Shown: positions 53,702-63,369 of the stretch, piece after piece | How positions within the stretch are numbered: the stretch's first letter is position 1 | Layout of the letters: each line of letters opens with the position of its first letter | Origin: Streptomyces sp. NBC_01276 | GTDB taxonomy: Bacteria; Actinomycetota; Actinomycetes; Streptomycetales; Streptomycetaceae | Direction of reading: 5' to 3' | Length of the DNA: 64,000 nucleotides | NCBI RefSeq assembly: GCF_041435355.1 | Contig: NZ_CP108442.1 | Location: 3,224,001-3,288,000, forward strand | Translations under genes and position numbers: made by a program | The notes under the pieces: model-generated | The model's input: the letters and a program-made list of their open reading frames with translations, nothing else | Told to the model about the DNA's origin: nothing | Database searches by the model: none

Positions 53702-55128
53702 ATGGCGGGATCGGCTGCTGCGGGAGCTCCAGGACCTGCGCCGAGCGCGCGGAGCGTTCTCGCCCCGCTGGCGTTGGCCCAGTTCATCTGCAGCTTCGCG
53801 GGCTCGAACATGAACGTGATGATCAACGACATCAGCGAGGACCTGGACACCACGGTGCAGGGCGTCCAGATCGCCATCACGATCTCCTGCTCGTGATGGC
53901 CGCGCTGATGATCCCGGGCGGGAAGCTGACCGACAAGTGGGGCCGCAAGCGCTGCCTGGTGGCGGGTCTGGTGGTGTACGGGGTGGGGGCGGTGCTCAGC
54001 GCGGTCGCGCCGGGGCTGGGGGTACTGATCCTCGGGAACTCGATCCTGGAGGGGGTGGGGACGGCCCTGCTGATCCCACCGGTCTACATCCTGACCACGC
54101 TGCTGTTCACCGACACCGCGTCCAGGGCGCGCGCGTTCGGCTCGATCATGGCGATGGGCGGGATCGGCGCGGCGGCGGGCCCGCTGATCGGCGGACTGAT
54201 CACCAGTGCGATCAGCTGGCGGGCGGCGTTCGTGTTCCAGGCGCTGGTGATCGTGGTGATCGTGGTGCTGAGCCGCGGCATCGCCGATCCGCTGCCGCCC
54301 GACCCCGCGCGCCCCTTCGACACCGTGGGGGCGGTGCTGTCGGCGGCGGGCCTGGTGCTGCTGGTGACCGGCATCCTCGCGGTGGACAACAACGGCTGGC
54401 TGGCGCTGGGCCTGCTGGCGGCCGGCGCCCTCGTACTGGCCGGGTTCTTCGCCTGGGTCCGCGCCCGCGAGCGCGGCGGCCGGGAGGCGCTGCTGTCGAC
54501 CGGCCTGTTCCGCAACCGCACCTCCAACCTCGGCCTGGTCACCCAGAACACGCAGTGGCTGATGCTGATGGGCGTCTCGTTCACCGTCGCCGCCTACCTG
54601 CAGGTGGTGCGCGGCTACGACGCGATCCAGACCGGCGTGATCTTCACCGCCGCGACGCTGGGCATCCTCGCCTCGTCACTGGCCGCCGAGAAGCTGGCCC
54701 GGCGGCGTCCGCAGCGCACCCTGATCATGGCCGGCTTCGCCGTGACGATCGCGGGCGTCGCCCTGCTGCTGGCCCTGGTCGCCTGGACGCCCGGGGTCTG
54801 GGCCTTCGCCCCGGGTCTGCTGCTGATCGGACTGGGTCTGGGCCTGATGCTCACCCCCTCGGTGAACGTGGTCCAGTCGTGCTTCCCCGAGTCGCGGCAG
54901 GGCGAGATCTCGGGGGTGTCGCGCAGCGTCTCCAACCTCGGCTCCTCACTGGGGACCGCGGTCACGGGCACGATCCTGGTCTCCGGGCTCTCACAGGGCG
55001 CCTACGCCGCGGCGATGGCGGTCCTCGGGGTGATCGGCCTGGTGGGGCTGGCGGCCGCGGCGCTGCTGCCGCGGGGCTCCCGGCAGACGCCCGCGGAGAC
55101 CGCGGGGGAACCGTCCGGCCCGCGGTGA
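53702..55128 (+). pseudogene. MFS (DHA2-like) drug transporter gene with a one-base frameshift
   Basis: The reading frame from ATG 53702 encodes a proper MFS start (LAQFICSFAGSNMNVMINDI, TTVQGVQIAITI) and stops at TGA 53894. The rest of the protein continues in another frame from about 53884 to 55128 (LLVMAALMIPGGKLTDKWGRKR and about 12 more helices). One extra T after 53885 would turn ATC-TCC-TGC into ATC-TTC-CTG-CTC and restore a 475-residue transporter. So a single-base deletion, real or a sequencing error, splits it. Codon use stays normal after the break, so any loss is recent. A downstream ATG at 53896 could yield a truncated product missing the first helix. Confidence 0.8.
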
Positions 55129-55143
55129 CGCCGGCGCGGCCGG

Positions 55144-56991
55144 TCAGTGGAACGGGCGTTCGGCGCGGTCGAGTTCCTCGTCGAGGGCGAGGGCCGCGTC
55201 GATGAGGGCGAGGTGGGTGAAGGCCTGCGGGAAGTTGCCGAGCTGTTCGCCGGAGGGGCCGATCTCCTCGGCGAACAGGCCCACGTGGTTGGCGTAGGTG
55301 AGCATCTTGTCGAAGGCGTAGCGGGCCTGTTCGAGACGTCCGGCGCGGGCGAGGGCCTCCACGTACAGGAACGTGCACAGGTTGAAGGTGCCCTCGGAGC
55401 CGCGCAGGCCGTCGGGCGACGCGGCGGGGTCGTAGCGGTAGACCAGGCTGTCGCTGACGAGTTCGGTGTCCATGGCGTCGAGGGTGGTCAGCCAGTCGGG
55501 ATCGGTGGGGGTCAGGAAGCCGACCTTGGGCATGAGGAGCAGGGAGGCGTCGAGGACGTCCGTGTCGTAGTGCTGGACGAAGGCGCGGCGCTCCGCGCTC
55601 CAGCCCCGGTCGACGATCTGCCGGAAGACGGCGTCGCGGGCTTCCTGCCAGCGGGTGGTGTCGCCGGGACGGGAGCGGGCCGTGGCGAGCCGGACGGCAC
55701 GGTCGAAGGCGACCCAGGTCATCAGGCGGCTGTAGGTGAAGTCCTGGCGGCCTCCGCGGGTTTCCCATATGCCCTCGTCGGGGCGGTCCCAGTGATCGGT
55801 GAGCCAGTCGACGACACCGGCGAAGACCTGCCAGCCGCGGACGCCCCCGATGTCCTCGGCCTGGGCGAGGGCGTAGGCCGCCTCGCCGTAGATGTCGAGC
55901 TGGATCTGGTCGGCGGCGGCGTTCCCGGCCCGCACCGGGGCGGAGCACCGGTAGCCCTCCAGGTGGGCGAGCGTCTCCTCGGTGAGGTGGGGCTCGCCGT
56001 CGACGCGGTACATGATCTGCAGCGGTTCGCCCGACGCCGTGGCGCCGGCGTCCAGGCGTTCGCGCAGCCACCGGCGGAACGCGTCGGCCTCCGCCGTGAA
56101 GCCGAGGTCGATCAGGGCCCTCACGGACAGCGAGCCGTCGCGGACCCAGGTGTAGCGGTAGTCCCAGTTGCGCTCGCCGCCGATCTGTTCGGGCAGGCCC
56201 ATGGTGGCGGCGGCGACGGGAGCGCCGGTCGGGGCGTAGGTGAGGAGTTTGAGGGTGATGGCCGACCGGGAGACCATCTCGTGCCAACGGCCCCGGTAGC
56301 GGGAGGAGCGCAGCCAGTTCCGCCAGAACGCGGAGCACGCGTCGAACTCGGCGAGGACCGCTTCGACGGTGGGCAGCGGACCGCCGGGCCGGCCGCTGAG
56401 TCCGGCCGGACCGCCGCTCTCGCTGGTCAGGACGACCGCGGCACGTTCCCCGGCGTTCAGGGTGAACCGGGCGGAGACGTCGGTGCCCTCCTCGTGCAAG
56501 CCGACCGGGGCGGTGGCCTGCAGGTGCAGGTCGGTGCCGGGTCCGCGGAACAGGACGGACCCGTCGTCGAGGCGCTGGAGCTCGTGCGGGGCCCGGCCGT
56601 AGTCGAAGCGCGGCCGGCACACCAGCTCGAACGGCAGACTGCCACGCACCACCCGCGCGGCCCGCACCAGCCGGTGCCGGGCGGACGGCGTCGGGGAGGT
56701 GTCGGGCGGCATGAAGTCGACGACCTCGCCGACCCCGCCCGGTGCCATGAAGCGGGTGATGAGGACGGCGGTGTCGGGCAGGTAGAGCTGCCGGACGGTG
56801 CCCTCGTCACCGACGTCGGCACGCAGGCGGCAGTAGCCTCCGCGGTCGCTGTCGAGGAGCGAGGCGAACAGGCTGGGGGAGTCGAACCTCGGGGTGCACC
56901 ACCAGTCGACGGTGCTGTCGGCGGCGATCAGCGCCGCGGTCTGCAGGTCGCCGACGATGCCGTGATCGGCGATCGCTGGGTAGTCGTTCAC
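55144..56991 (-). CDS. Glycoside hydrolase family 15 protein, trehalase/glucoamylase-like
   Basis: A 615-residue cytoplasmic protein. Residues 1-250 form the N-terminal beta-sandwich (IADHGIVGDLQTAALIAADS, VDWWCTPRFDSPSLFASLLD). Residues about 260-615 form the (alpha/alpha)6 barrel with GERNWDYRYTWVRDGSLSV, GIWETRGGRQDFTYSRLM and the late GLFAEEIGPSGEQLGNFPQA, which supplies the usual catalytic glutamates. Actinobacterial enzymes of this shape (Mycobacterium type) hydrolyse trehalose; glucan or kojibiose-like substrates are alternatives. GTG 56991 follows GGAGG by four bases; the longer ORF upstream is unsupported. It is convergent with the broken MFS gene. Upstream 56992-57255 shows nothing recognisable. 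Confidence 0.88.
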   Translation of the reverse strand: MNDYPAIADHGIVGDLQTAALIAADSTVDWWCTPRFDSPSLFASLLDSDRGGYCRLRADVGDEGTVRQLYLPDTAVLITRFMAPGGVGEVVDFMPPDTSPTPSARHRLVRAARVVRGSLPFELVCRPRFDYGRAPHELQRLDDGSVLFRGPGTDLHLQATAPVGLHEEGTDVSARFTLNAGERAAVVLTSESGGPAGLSGRPGGPLPTVEAVLAEFDACSAFWRNWLRSSRYRGRWHEMVSRSAITLKLLTYAPTGAPVAAATMGLPEQIGGERNWDYRYTWVRDGSLSVRALIDLGFTAEADAFRRWLRERLDAGATASGEPLQIMYRVDGEPHLTEETLAHLEGYRCSAPVRAGNAAADQIQLDIYGEAAYALAQAEDIGGVRGWQVFAGVVDWLTDHWDRPDEGIWETRGGRQDFTYSRLMTWVAFDRAVRLATARSRPGDTTRWQEARDAVFRQIVDRGWSAERRAFVQHYDTDVLDASLLLMPKVGFLTPTDPDWLTTLDAMDTELVSDSLVYRYDPAASPDGLRGSEGTFNLCTFLYVEALARAGRLEQARYAFDKMLTYANHVGLFAEEIGPSGEQLGNFPQAFTHLALIDAALALDEELDRAERPFH

Positions 56992-57255
56992 AGCGCCTCC
57001 TCGGCCACGGGCGCCGGCCGGCCGGGGGCCGGTGCTGGAGGCCATCAGGATCCGTGCGGCGGGCCCACGGCCCGCGCCGTGCCGTACGCGCGGTCGGCGC
57101 TTCGCCCGGCAGCCACCCGCCGCAGCGGGGTCGGGCGCCCGGCCACGCCTGCCCATCATCGCTGGCCCGGAGACCCCCGGCCACTCACGGGCGCTCCGTG
57201 CCCGCGTCCGCGCGCACGGCACCGGCCGGCCGGCCGGCCCGGTCGTCCGGGCCCG

Positions 57256-57963
57256 TCAGCGGCGGTCGCCTCCCCACACCTCGCTCTCGCGCAGCACCGC
57301 CAGTGCGAACGCCGGCCGGGCGTCGAGCGGGCCGTCCCGGTCCACCGTGTACCAGCGCGGGCCCTGGGAGGGCTGGAAGGTGAGCACGGTCCGGTCCCCG
57401 GCCCGCCAGACCACCGGCGCGAGGCCGCCGGCCGCGTCGCCCTCGGCCCCCAGGCTCAGCAGGCCGTCGACGACGCCGCCCAACAGCTTGCCGGCGCCCC
57501 GCTCCAGCGCCCGCCGGGGGCCGCCGTCGGCCCAGCCGCGCACGGCCACCGCCTCCGGCTGCCCGGGGAGCTCCAGCCACCAGCCGTGGCGGACCAGTCG
57601 CTGCGCGGCCGGGGTCCGGTGGACGGCGCCCAGCTCCCGCCCGTCGGGTCCGGTGACCCGGTAGGGGCCCTCCCCGGGCTCCGGACCGGCCGGGGTCACC
57701 GAGCACAGCGGGCGCAGACCGCCCTCGTCCGCGGACAACCGGAATCCCCGGCGCGGCGGAGCGCCGGGCACGGCCGGTGCGATGAACACGGCCGGAACCA
57801 TGTCCTCCCCCAGCCGCCGCGGAACACGGATCGCGTACGGTCCCGCGCCGCGCCGGGAGGCGCGCACGGCGTTGCGCAGCGTCCGGCCGACGGTGAACCG
57901 GGTGATCTCTTCCCAGTACACCGGTTCAATCGGTTCGGCCGGCCGCTTACCACCGAATGCCAT
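57256..57963 (-). CDS. Hypothetical protein
   Basis: A 235-residue soluble protein with no domain I recognise. It opens MAFGGKRPAEPIEPVYWEEI, then RNAVRASRRGAGPYAIRVP. The second half has strand-rich segments such as QRLVRHGWWLELPGQPEAVAVRG and RTVLTFQPSQGPRWYTVDRD, hinting at a beta-barrel or tubby/scramblase-like fold, which is only a guess. Codon bias is good. Its leader contains two inverted repeats (57982-58031). It lies between mqnA and the GH15 gene on the same strand. Confidence 0.65.
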   Translation of the reverse strand: MAFGGKRPAEPIEPVYWEEITRFTVGRTLRNAVRASRRGAGPYAIRVPRRLGEDMVPAVFIAPAVPGAPPRRGFRLSADEGGLRPLCSVTPAGPEPGEGPYRVTGPDGRELGAVHRTPAAQRLVRHGWWLELPGQPEAVAVRGWADGGPRRALERGAGKLLGGVVDGLLSLGAEGDAAGGLAPVVWRAGDRTVLTFQPSQGPRWYTVDRDGPLDARPAFALAVLRESEVWGGDRR

Positions 57964-57981
57964 GGGGTCCCCCGTCCCTCG

Positions 57982-58031
57982 TTCGTATTCCGCTTCAGGG
58001 GGACGAGAATACGAAAGGGGAACGAATTCCC
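57982..58031 (-). promoter_or_regulatory. Two inverted repeats in the leader of the hypothetical gene
   Basis: TTCGTATTC (57982-57990) and GAATACGAA (58007-58015) form a perfect 9-bp inverted repeat with a 16-base spacer. Right beside it GGGAA (58018-58022) and TTCCC (58027-58031) form a second. Both lie 19-68 bases before the start codon at 57963, in unusually AT-containing sequence. A repressor site or RNA leader fold are both possible. Confidence 0.5.
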
Positions 58032-58086
58032 GGCAAACGGAACAATCACCGGTTTGGCGGCACCGGAGATCACCGGGATAAGACGG

Positions 58087-58959
<873 letters not shown>

Positions 58960-59094
58960 CTAGCCCCCGGCTCTCCGTCAGCGATCAGGCGGGTCTCAAA
59001 CGTCCGGGTGACGTGATCTTTCCCTCTGGTCTCGCCCCGAGGGTGCGTGCTAGGCTCGACGCAAGTTGCAGTTTGGTTTCCCTTGCAGTACGAG

Positions 59095-59124
59095 GCCTGC
59101 GGAGCATGTAACCCGCAGGCTTTT
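59095..59124 (+). promoter_or_regulatory. Attenuator-like hairpin in the cold-shock gene leader
   Basis: GCCTGCGG (59095-59102) pairs with CCGCAGGC (59113-59120) around ten bases and is followed directly by TTTTGTAGTTTT. A likely -10 (TAGGCT, 59051-59056) lies upstream, giving a leader of about 125 bases before the start codon at 59188. Long structured leaders are known thermosensors of cold-shock genes in other bacteria; here the hairpin plus U run also looks like a premature terminator. Confidence 0.5.
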
Positions 59125-59187
59125 GTAGTTTTCAGACTTCTTAGCAGGTTCTGGAGCAGGGCGACCCTTTGGCCCATAGGAGGGCTC

Positions 59188-59391
59188 ATGGCTACCGGAA
59201 CCGTGAAGTGGTTCAACGCTGAAAAGGGCTTCGGCTTCATCGCCCAGGACGGCGGCGGCCCGGATGTCTTCGTCCACTACTCCGCGATCAACGCCTCTGG
59301 CTTCCGCTCCCTGGAGGAGAACCAGCAGGTGAACTTCGACGTCACGCAGGGTCCGAAGGGCCCGCAGGCGGAGAACGTCACCCCGGCCTAG
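59188..59391 (+). CDS. Cold-shock protein (CspA family)
   Basis: A 67-residue single cold-shock domain that binds single-stranded RNA and DNA and melts mRNA structure. RNP1 is KGFGFI (residues 13-18) and RNP2 is VFVHY near residue 28. The start [13 protein letters not shown] is the family consensus. GGAGG lies seven bases before ATG 59188. It is transcribed from its own promoter with a long leader, divergent from mqnA, and ends in a very strong terminator. Confidence 0.96.
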   Translation: MATGTVKWFNAEKGFGFIAQDGGGPDVFVHYSAINASGFRSLEENQQVNFDVTQGPKGPQAENVTPA

Positions 59392-59433
59392 TCGCCTGGC
59401 CGGCCGGATCGCGGCTGGATTAAGCAGTACCCA

Positions 59434-59477
59434 AGGAGCCCTGTCTCCCCCGCCCAGGCGGGGGAGACAGGGCTCCT
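59434..59477 (+). terminator. Strong terminator after the cold-shock gene
   Basis: A perfect stem of about 20 bp (59434-59454 with 59457-59477, arm AGGAGCCCTGTCTCCCCC) starts 42 bases after the stop codon. It is preceded by A residues and is among the longest stems in the window. Confidence 0.88.
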
Positions 59478-59513
59478 GCCTGTGGCCCTCCGGCGCCCGC
59501 CGAGGGGGAACGA

Positions 59514-59557
59514 CCGTGGCCCGGTCACCGTCCGGGAGGACGGTGACCGGGCCACGG
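59514..59557 (-). terminator. Strong terminator after the transglycosylase gene
   Basis: A perfect 20-bp stem (59514-59533 with 59538-59557, containing GTGGCCCGGTCACCG) with loop GGGA lies 72 bases past the end of the minus-strand gene. It is back to back with the cold-shock terminator. Confidence 0.85.
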
Positions 59558-59628
59558 GCCGTTCGTACGCGGGGCCGGACCGCCCGGGGGCGGTCCGGAG
59601 CCCCGGCCTGGCGGCCGGGGCGGTGGGG

Positions 59629-61317
59629 CTACTGCTTGGCGGCCGACGGGGCGGTGATCTTGATGTCCAGGATCAGTTCCGCGCCGTCCGCGGTGCTCAG
59701 ACGGAGGTGGTAGGTGCCCGCGGGCACGTCCGTGGTGAGCAGCTCCGGCAGCTTGAACTTGCCGTCGGCGCCGGTCTTGGGCAGCTCCAGGGAGAACAGC
59801 TTCGCGCCGTCCTTGCCCGCGAAGTACGGACCCGTGGCCTTCTTCGCGTCCACCGGGGTCCAGGCGCCCGGCTTGCCCTCGACCAGTGCGGCGGTGACCT
59901 GCGCACCGGCCACCGGCTTCCCGCCCGCGGCGGCCAGGAACTCCAGGCCCTTCACCGCGGTGCCGGCCGCGGCCCCGACCGGGGCGGTGCCGTCGGTGCG
60001 GGTGAGGACGAGCGGCTTGGCCTTCTCCGTGACCTTTCCGTCAAGCGCCAGCGTGAGCTGGCTCTTCGCGTCGTAGGCCGTGGCCCGCAGGGTGAACGTG
60101 CCCGCCTCGGCGCCCGCCTTCAGCTTGGGCGCGGTGGCGATGCCCTCGGAGTCCGTACGGACGACCACGCTCGGCTCGTCGCCGAAGACGAAGCCGGTGC
60201 CGCCGGTGGTGTCCTTCTCCACGGCGACGACGACGGCCTGGTCCGCGGCCGGCTTGCCGTCGCTGAGCAGTGCCTTGAAGCGGACGCCCTCGGCGAACAG
60301 GCTCCCGGCCTCGGCCTCCAGCTTCGCGTCGCCGACCCGCTCCAGCTTGGCGAGGGTCGCGGGCGCCGGGGTCGGCTTGGTCGGCTCGCTCGGCGTCGGC
60401 GTCGGCGTGGGCGTCGGCTTCGGAGTCGGGGTGGGCGTCGGCTTCGGCGCGGGATTCGGCTTCGAGGCCGGCGGGTTCGGCGTCGGGACGTGCGGCGGGG
60501 TGGGCAGGGTCGGCGCGGGCGGCGTCGGGAAGGTTCCGACCGGCGGGTTCGGGACGCCCGTGGTGCCTTCCTGGTACTGGCGCATGTAGCCGAGGACGCT
60601 GTTCACGTACTCGCGCGAACTGTTGTAGCTGAGGACCGCCCTGTCCAGGTCGGCCGGGACCGACAGGTCCTTGCCGCCGGAGCAGAGGTAGAGACCGGCG
60701 CCGAGGGCCGCGTCGTAGATGTTGTTCGCGTCGCGCTGGCCGTCGCCGTTGCCGTCGGCCTTCCAGTCCTTCCACGTGGAGGGGATGAACTGGAGCGGGC
60801 CGAAGGCGCGGTCGTACTCGGTGTCGCCGTCCCACTCGCCCTTGTCGGTGTCGGTGATCTTCGCGAAGCCGTTGCCGTCGAGGCGGGGGCCGCGGATCGG
60901 GCGCTCGGTGGTGCCGTCGGCCTTGAGCCCGTACCCGGAGGCGTGGACGGACTCGATCCGGCCTATGCCGGCGATCAGCGCCCAGGACAGGTTGCACTTG
61001 GGCAGGGCCGCCTTCACGGCGACCTCGGCGCGCTTGTAGGCGTCGAGGGCGGTGGCGGGGATCCCGGAGGCCCCTTCGGCCGCGCCGCCGGCGCCGGCCG
61101 CGGGTGGCACCACGGGGTCGGCGAGCGGGGCCGGCAGGTCGAGGCGGGCGTCACCGCGGTCGGCGGCCTGCGGACTGTCCGGGGTCGGTTCGGCCTCTCC
61201 CGCACCGGCGACCGGAGTGTTGGTCACGACGGCGGCGGTGGTCAGGCTGGCCGCGAGGGCGGCCGTGCACAAGACCTTGCGCGAGGTGTTGACTACATGA
61301 CGGTGAAGCGGCTTCAC
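59629..61317 (-). CDS. Secreted lytic transglycosylase with Pro-rich linker and C-terminal beta domains
   Basis: A 562-residue exported peptidoglycan-cleaving enzyme. The signal spans residues 10-38 (TSRKVLCTAALAASL, ending VAGAG). The transglycosylase domain (about 85-260) is of MltB-like type, with catalytic Glu122 in IGRIESVHASGYG and FGPLQFIPSTWKDW, and a DGNGDGQRD calcium-binding-like loop. Residues about 275-350 are a Pro/Thr linker with repeating PTPTP. Residues about 355-562 form two beta-rich, invasin/Ig-like repeats (GVRFKALLSDGKPAADQAV and VPAGTYHLRLSTADG), unusual additions that may bind the wall or surface polymers. GTG 61317 is chosen; a start nearer the hydrophobic core (around NTSRK) is possible. 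Confidence 0.87.
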   Translation of the reverse strand: MKPLHRHVVNTSRKVLCTAALAASLTTAAVVTNTPVAGAGEAEPTPDSPQAADRGDARLDLPAPLADPVVPPAAGAGGAAEGASGIPATALDAYKRAEVAVKAALPKCNLSWALIAGIGRIESVHASGYGLKADGTTERPIRGPRLDGNGFAKITDTDKGEWDGDTEYDRAFGPLQFIPSTWKDWKADGNGDGQRDANNIYDAALGAGLYLCSGGKDLSVPADLDRAVLSYNSSREYVNSVLGYMRQYQEGTTGVPNPPVGTFPTPPAPTLPTPPHVPTPNPPASKPNPAPKPTPTPTPKPTPTPTPTPSEPTKPTPAPATLAKLERVGDAKLEAEAGSLFAEGVRFKALLSDGKPAADQAVVVAVEKDTTGGTGFVFGDEPSVVVRTDSEGIATAPKLKAGAEAGTFTLRATAYDAKSQLTLALDGKVTEKAKPLVLTRTDGTAPVGAAAGTAVKGLEFLAAAGGKPVAGAQVTAALVEGKPGAWTPVDAKKATGPYFAGKDGAKLFSLELPKTGADGKFKLPELLTTDVPAGTYHLRLSTADGAELILDIKITAPSAAKQ

Positions 61318-61764
61318 AGTGCGGCGATCCCCCCAAGGCGGCCGGCGAAGGCGTCGGCTGGTCGAGCCGTGATTCTTCTGTCTATCAGGTATTCGGATAC
61401 GACTCGCCGTCACCCCCGCACATATGACGCACCATTCGTCTCGGCTTCACCCGCCTGTGGCCCAGGACGTCCAGCGTGCCTCGTCCGCGCCTCCGGTGAA
61501 CCACCGGAACCGCCCAAGACCCGGACCGATACGCCCCATTAGCCCACTCTGGCACGGAACTCACCCTCATGTCCCGGGTGTCCGCGGCCTCCAGGTGGGC
61601 GGAGGAACCGGGACCCTCCGCCCCGGCTGGTACGTTCGAGCCACACGAGAGCACTGGCGTTCGGTTCCGCTCCTGCAGTGAAGGCACCCCTCCGGCGGGG
61701 GCCGCGGGCCGTCGTCCCGGCTGTTCGCCGCTCCCTGCCGTCCGCAGAACCCGAAGGCCCTCCC
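61318..61764. other. Divergent control region with a perfect palindrome
   Basis: These 447 bases between the transglycosylase and zinc-ribbon genes hold no convincing gene. TCCGGTG and CACCGGA (61492-61508) form a perfect 7-bp inverted repeat around AAC, about 180 bases before the transglycosylase start. A comparatively AT-rich patch at 61372-61440 probably holds its promoter. No cyclic-di-AMP riboswitch hallmark was found. Confidence 0.5.
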
Positions 61765-62385
61765 ATGAGCACTCCCCCGCCCAACCCGTACTCGGGCGCG
61801 CCCGTTCCGCCCAACCCGTACGCCCAGGGCGCCGGTGCGCCCAACCCGTACGGCCCGCCGCAGCCCGGCGGACCGGTCCCGGCGCAGCAGCCCCCGTACG
61901 CGCAGCCGTACCCGCCGCAGCCCCGGCAACCGCAGCAGCCGCACCCCCAGTACGCCCACCCCCAGCACCCCCCGTACCTGGTGCCCGGCCCCACCGGCTG
62001 CCGCAACTGCGGGGCTCCCGAGGCCGTGAACTTCGCCGTCCGGGCCCACGTCGGCGTGCTCGTCGTGATGCGGTTCCACCGCCTCGACGGCCCCTTCTGC
62101 CGCCGGTGCGGGCGCGCCCTGGTGCGGATCATGACCACCAAGACGCTGTTCCAGGGCTGGTGGAGCCCCCTGTCCCTGGTGCTGTTCACGCCCTTCACCC
62201 TGTTCTGGAACCTGATCGCCGCGACCAAGTTCGCCAAGCTCGAACCGTCGGAGCCGGCCCCCGGCCGTCAGCAGCTCGACGAGGGTCCGCCGGTGCACGC
62301 GCGCCCGCTGGCGTACGTGGCGATCGTGCCGCTGCTCTGGGCGGTCTGGGTGATCACGCACATCATCGCGGACGTCAGCGGCTGA
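61765..62385 (+). CDS. Zinc-ribbon membrane protein with NPY-rich N-terminus
   Basis: A 206-residue protein. Residues 1-75 are disordered with repeats of PNPY and many Pro, Gln and Tyr residues. A zinc ribbon follows, CRNC near residue 80 and CRRC near residue 112. Two hydrophobic segments come after it (LSLVLFTPFTLFWNLIAA and YVAIVPLLWAVWVITHIIA). The layout is common in actinobacterial membrane proteins of unknown role. ATG 61765 is the natural start. It reads in the same direction as the SDR gene, 158 bases ahead. Confidence 0.72.
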   Translation: MSTPPPNPYSGAPVPPNPYAQGAGAPNPYGPPQPGGPVPAQQPPYAQPYPPQPRQPQQPHPQYAHPQHPPYLVPGPTGCRNCGAPEAVNFAVRAHVGVLVVMRFHRLDGPFCRRCGRALVRIMTTKTLFQGWWSPLSLVLFTPFTLFWNLIAATKFAKLEPSEPAPGRQQLDEGPPVHARPLAYVAIVPLLWAVWVITHIIADVSG

Positions 62386-62543
62386 CCTCCGGGGCGGCGG
62401 CGCCGGGCCGGGTCCACCGTCCCGGGACCGCCGCCCCTTCCCCCGCCGCCCTTCCCCCGCCACCCCTTCACAACCCCGCCCCGCACCCCTACCCTGACGC
62501 CCCGTCAGATCCATTGCCGGATCCAGCCGCCAGGGGGCGCGCC

Positions 62544-63329
62544 ATGCTGCTGCGAGGGAAGACCGTCATCGTCTCCGGGGTCGGAGCCGGACTCGGGCAC
62601 CAGGTGGCCGCGGCCGTGGTCCGCGACGGCGGCAACGCCGTGCTCGGGGCGCGGACCGAGGCCAATCTGGCCAAGTCCGCCGCCGAGATCGACCCCGACG
62701 GCGCCCACACCGCCCACCGGCCGACCGACATCACCGACGAGGCCCAGTGCCGGGCCCTGGCCGAGCTGGCCGTCGAGCGGTTCGGCGGGGTCGACGCCGT
62801 CGTGCACGTCGCCGCCTGGGACGCGTACTTCGGGGGCCTCCAGGACGCCGACTTCGGGACCTGGCAGCAGATCCTCGACGTCAACCTGCTCGGCACCCTG
62901 CGCATGACCCGCGCCTGCCTGCCCGCCCTCAAGGCCGCGGGCGGCGGCTCCGTCGTCATCATCGGCACCCAGTCCGCGGTGGCCGCCCCCAACGAGGTGC
63001 GCCAGGCCGCCTACGCCGCCTCCAAGGGGGCGCTGACCTCCGCCATGTACTCCCTCGCCCGCGAGCTCGGACCGGACCGGATCCGCGTCAACACCGTGCT
63101 GCCCGGCTGGATGTGGGGCCCGCCCGTCCAGGCCTTCGTCACCTTCACCGCCCACACCGAGAACGTCCCGGAGGCAGAGGTCCACGCCCGCCTCACCGAG
63201 CGGATGGCGCTGCCCGACCTCGCCACCGACGGGGACGTCGCCGACGCCGCCGTCTTCCTCGCCAGCGACCGGGCCCGGGCGATAACCGGCCAGTCCCTGC
63301 TGGTCAACGCCGGTGAGCTGATGCGATGA
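62544..63329 (+). CDS. Short-chain dehydrogenase/reductase
   Basis: A 261-residue classical SDR. The NAD(P) site is [13 protein letters not shown] near residue 10 (TGxxxGIG variant with Ser-Gly-Val). NAG-equivalent VHVAAW lies near residue 90, the catalytic Ser in IIGTQSA near residue 141, and YAASKGAL supplies Tyr and Lys near residues 155-159. [10 protein letters not shown] is the usual post-catalytic loop. An Arg after strand 2 (GARTEANL) suggests NADP preference. The substrate is unknown. It lies 40 bases before fbiC and may be cotranscribed with it. Confidence 0.87.
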   Translation: MLLRGKTVIVSGVGAGLGHQVAAAVVRDGGNAVLGARTEANLAKSAAEIDPDGAHTAHRPTDITDEAQCRALAELAVERFGGVDAVVHVAAWDAYFGGLQDADFGTWQQILDVNLLGTLRMTRACLPALKAAGGGSVVIIGTQSAVAAPNEVRQAAYAASKGALTSAMYSLARELGPDRIRVNTVLPGWMWGPPVQAFVTFTAHTENVPEAEVHARLTERMALPDLATDGDVADAAVFLASDRARAITGQSLLVNAGELMR

Positions 63330-63369
63330 GGCCCTCCACTGGGTACCGGCAGACTCGTATGCTCGCCGT

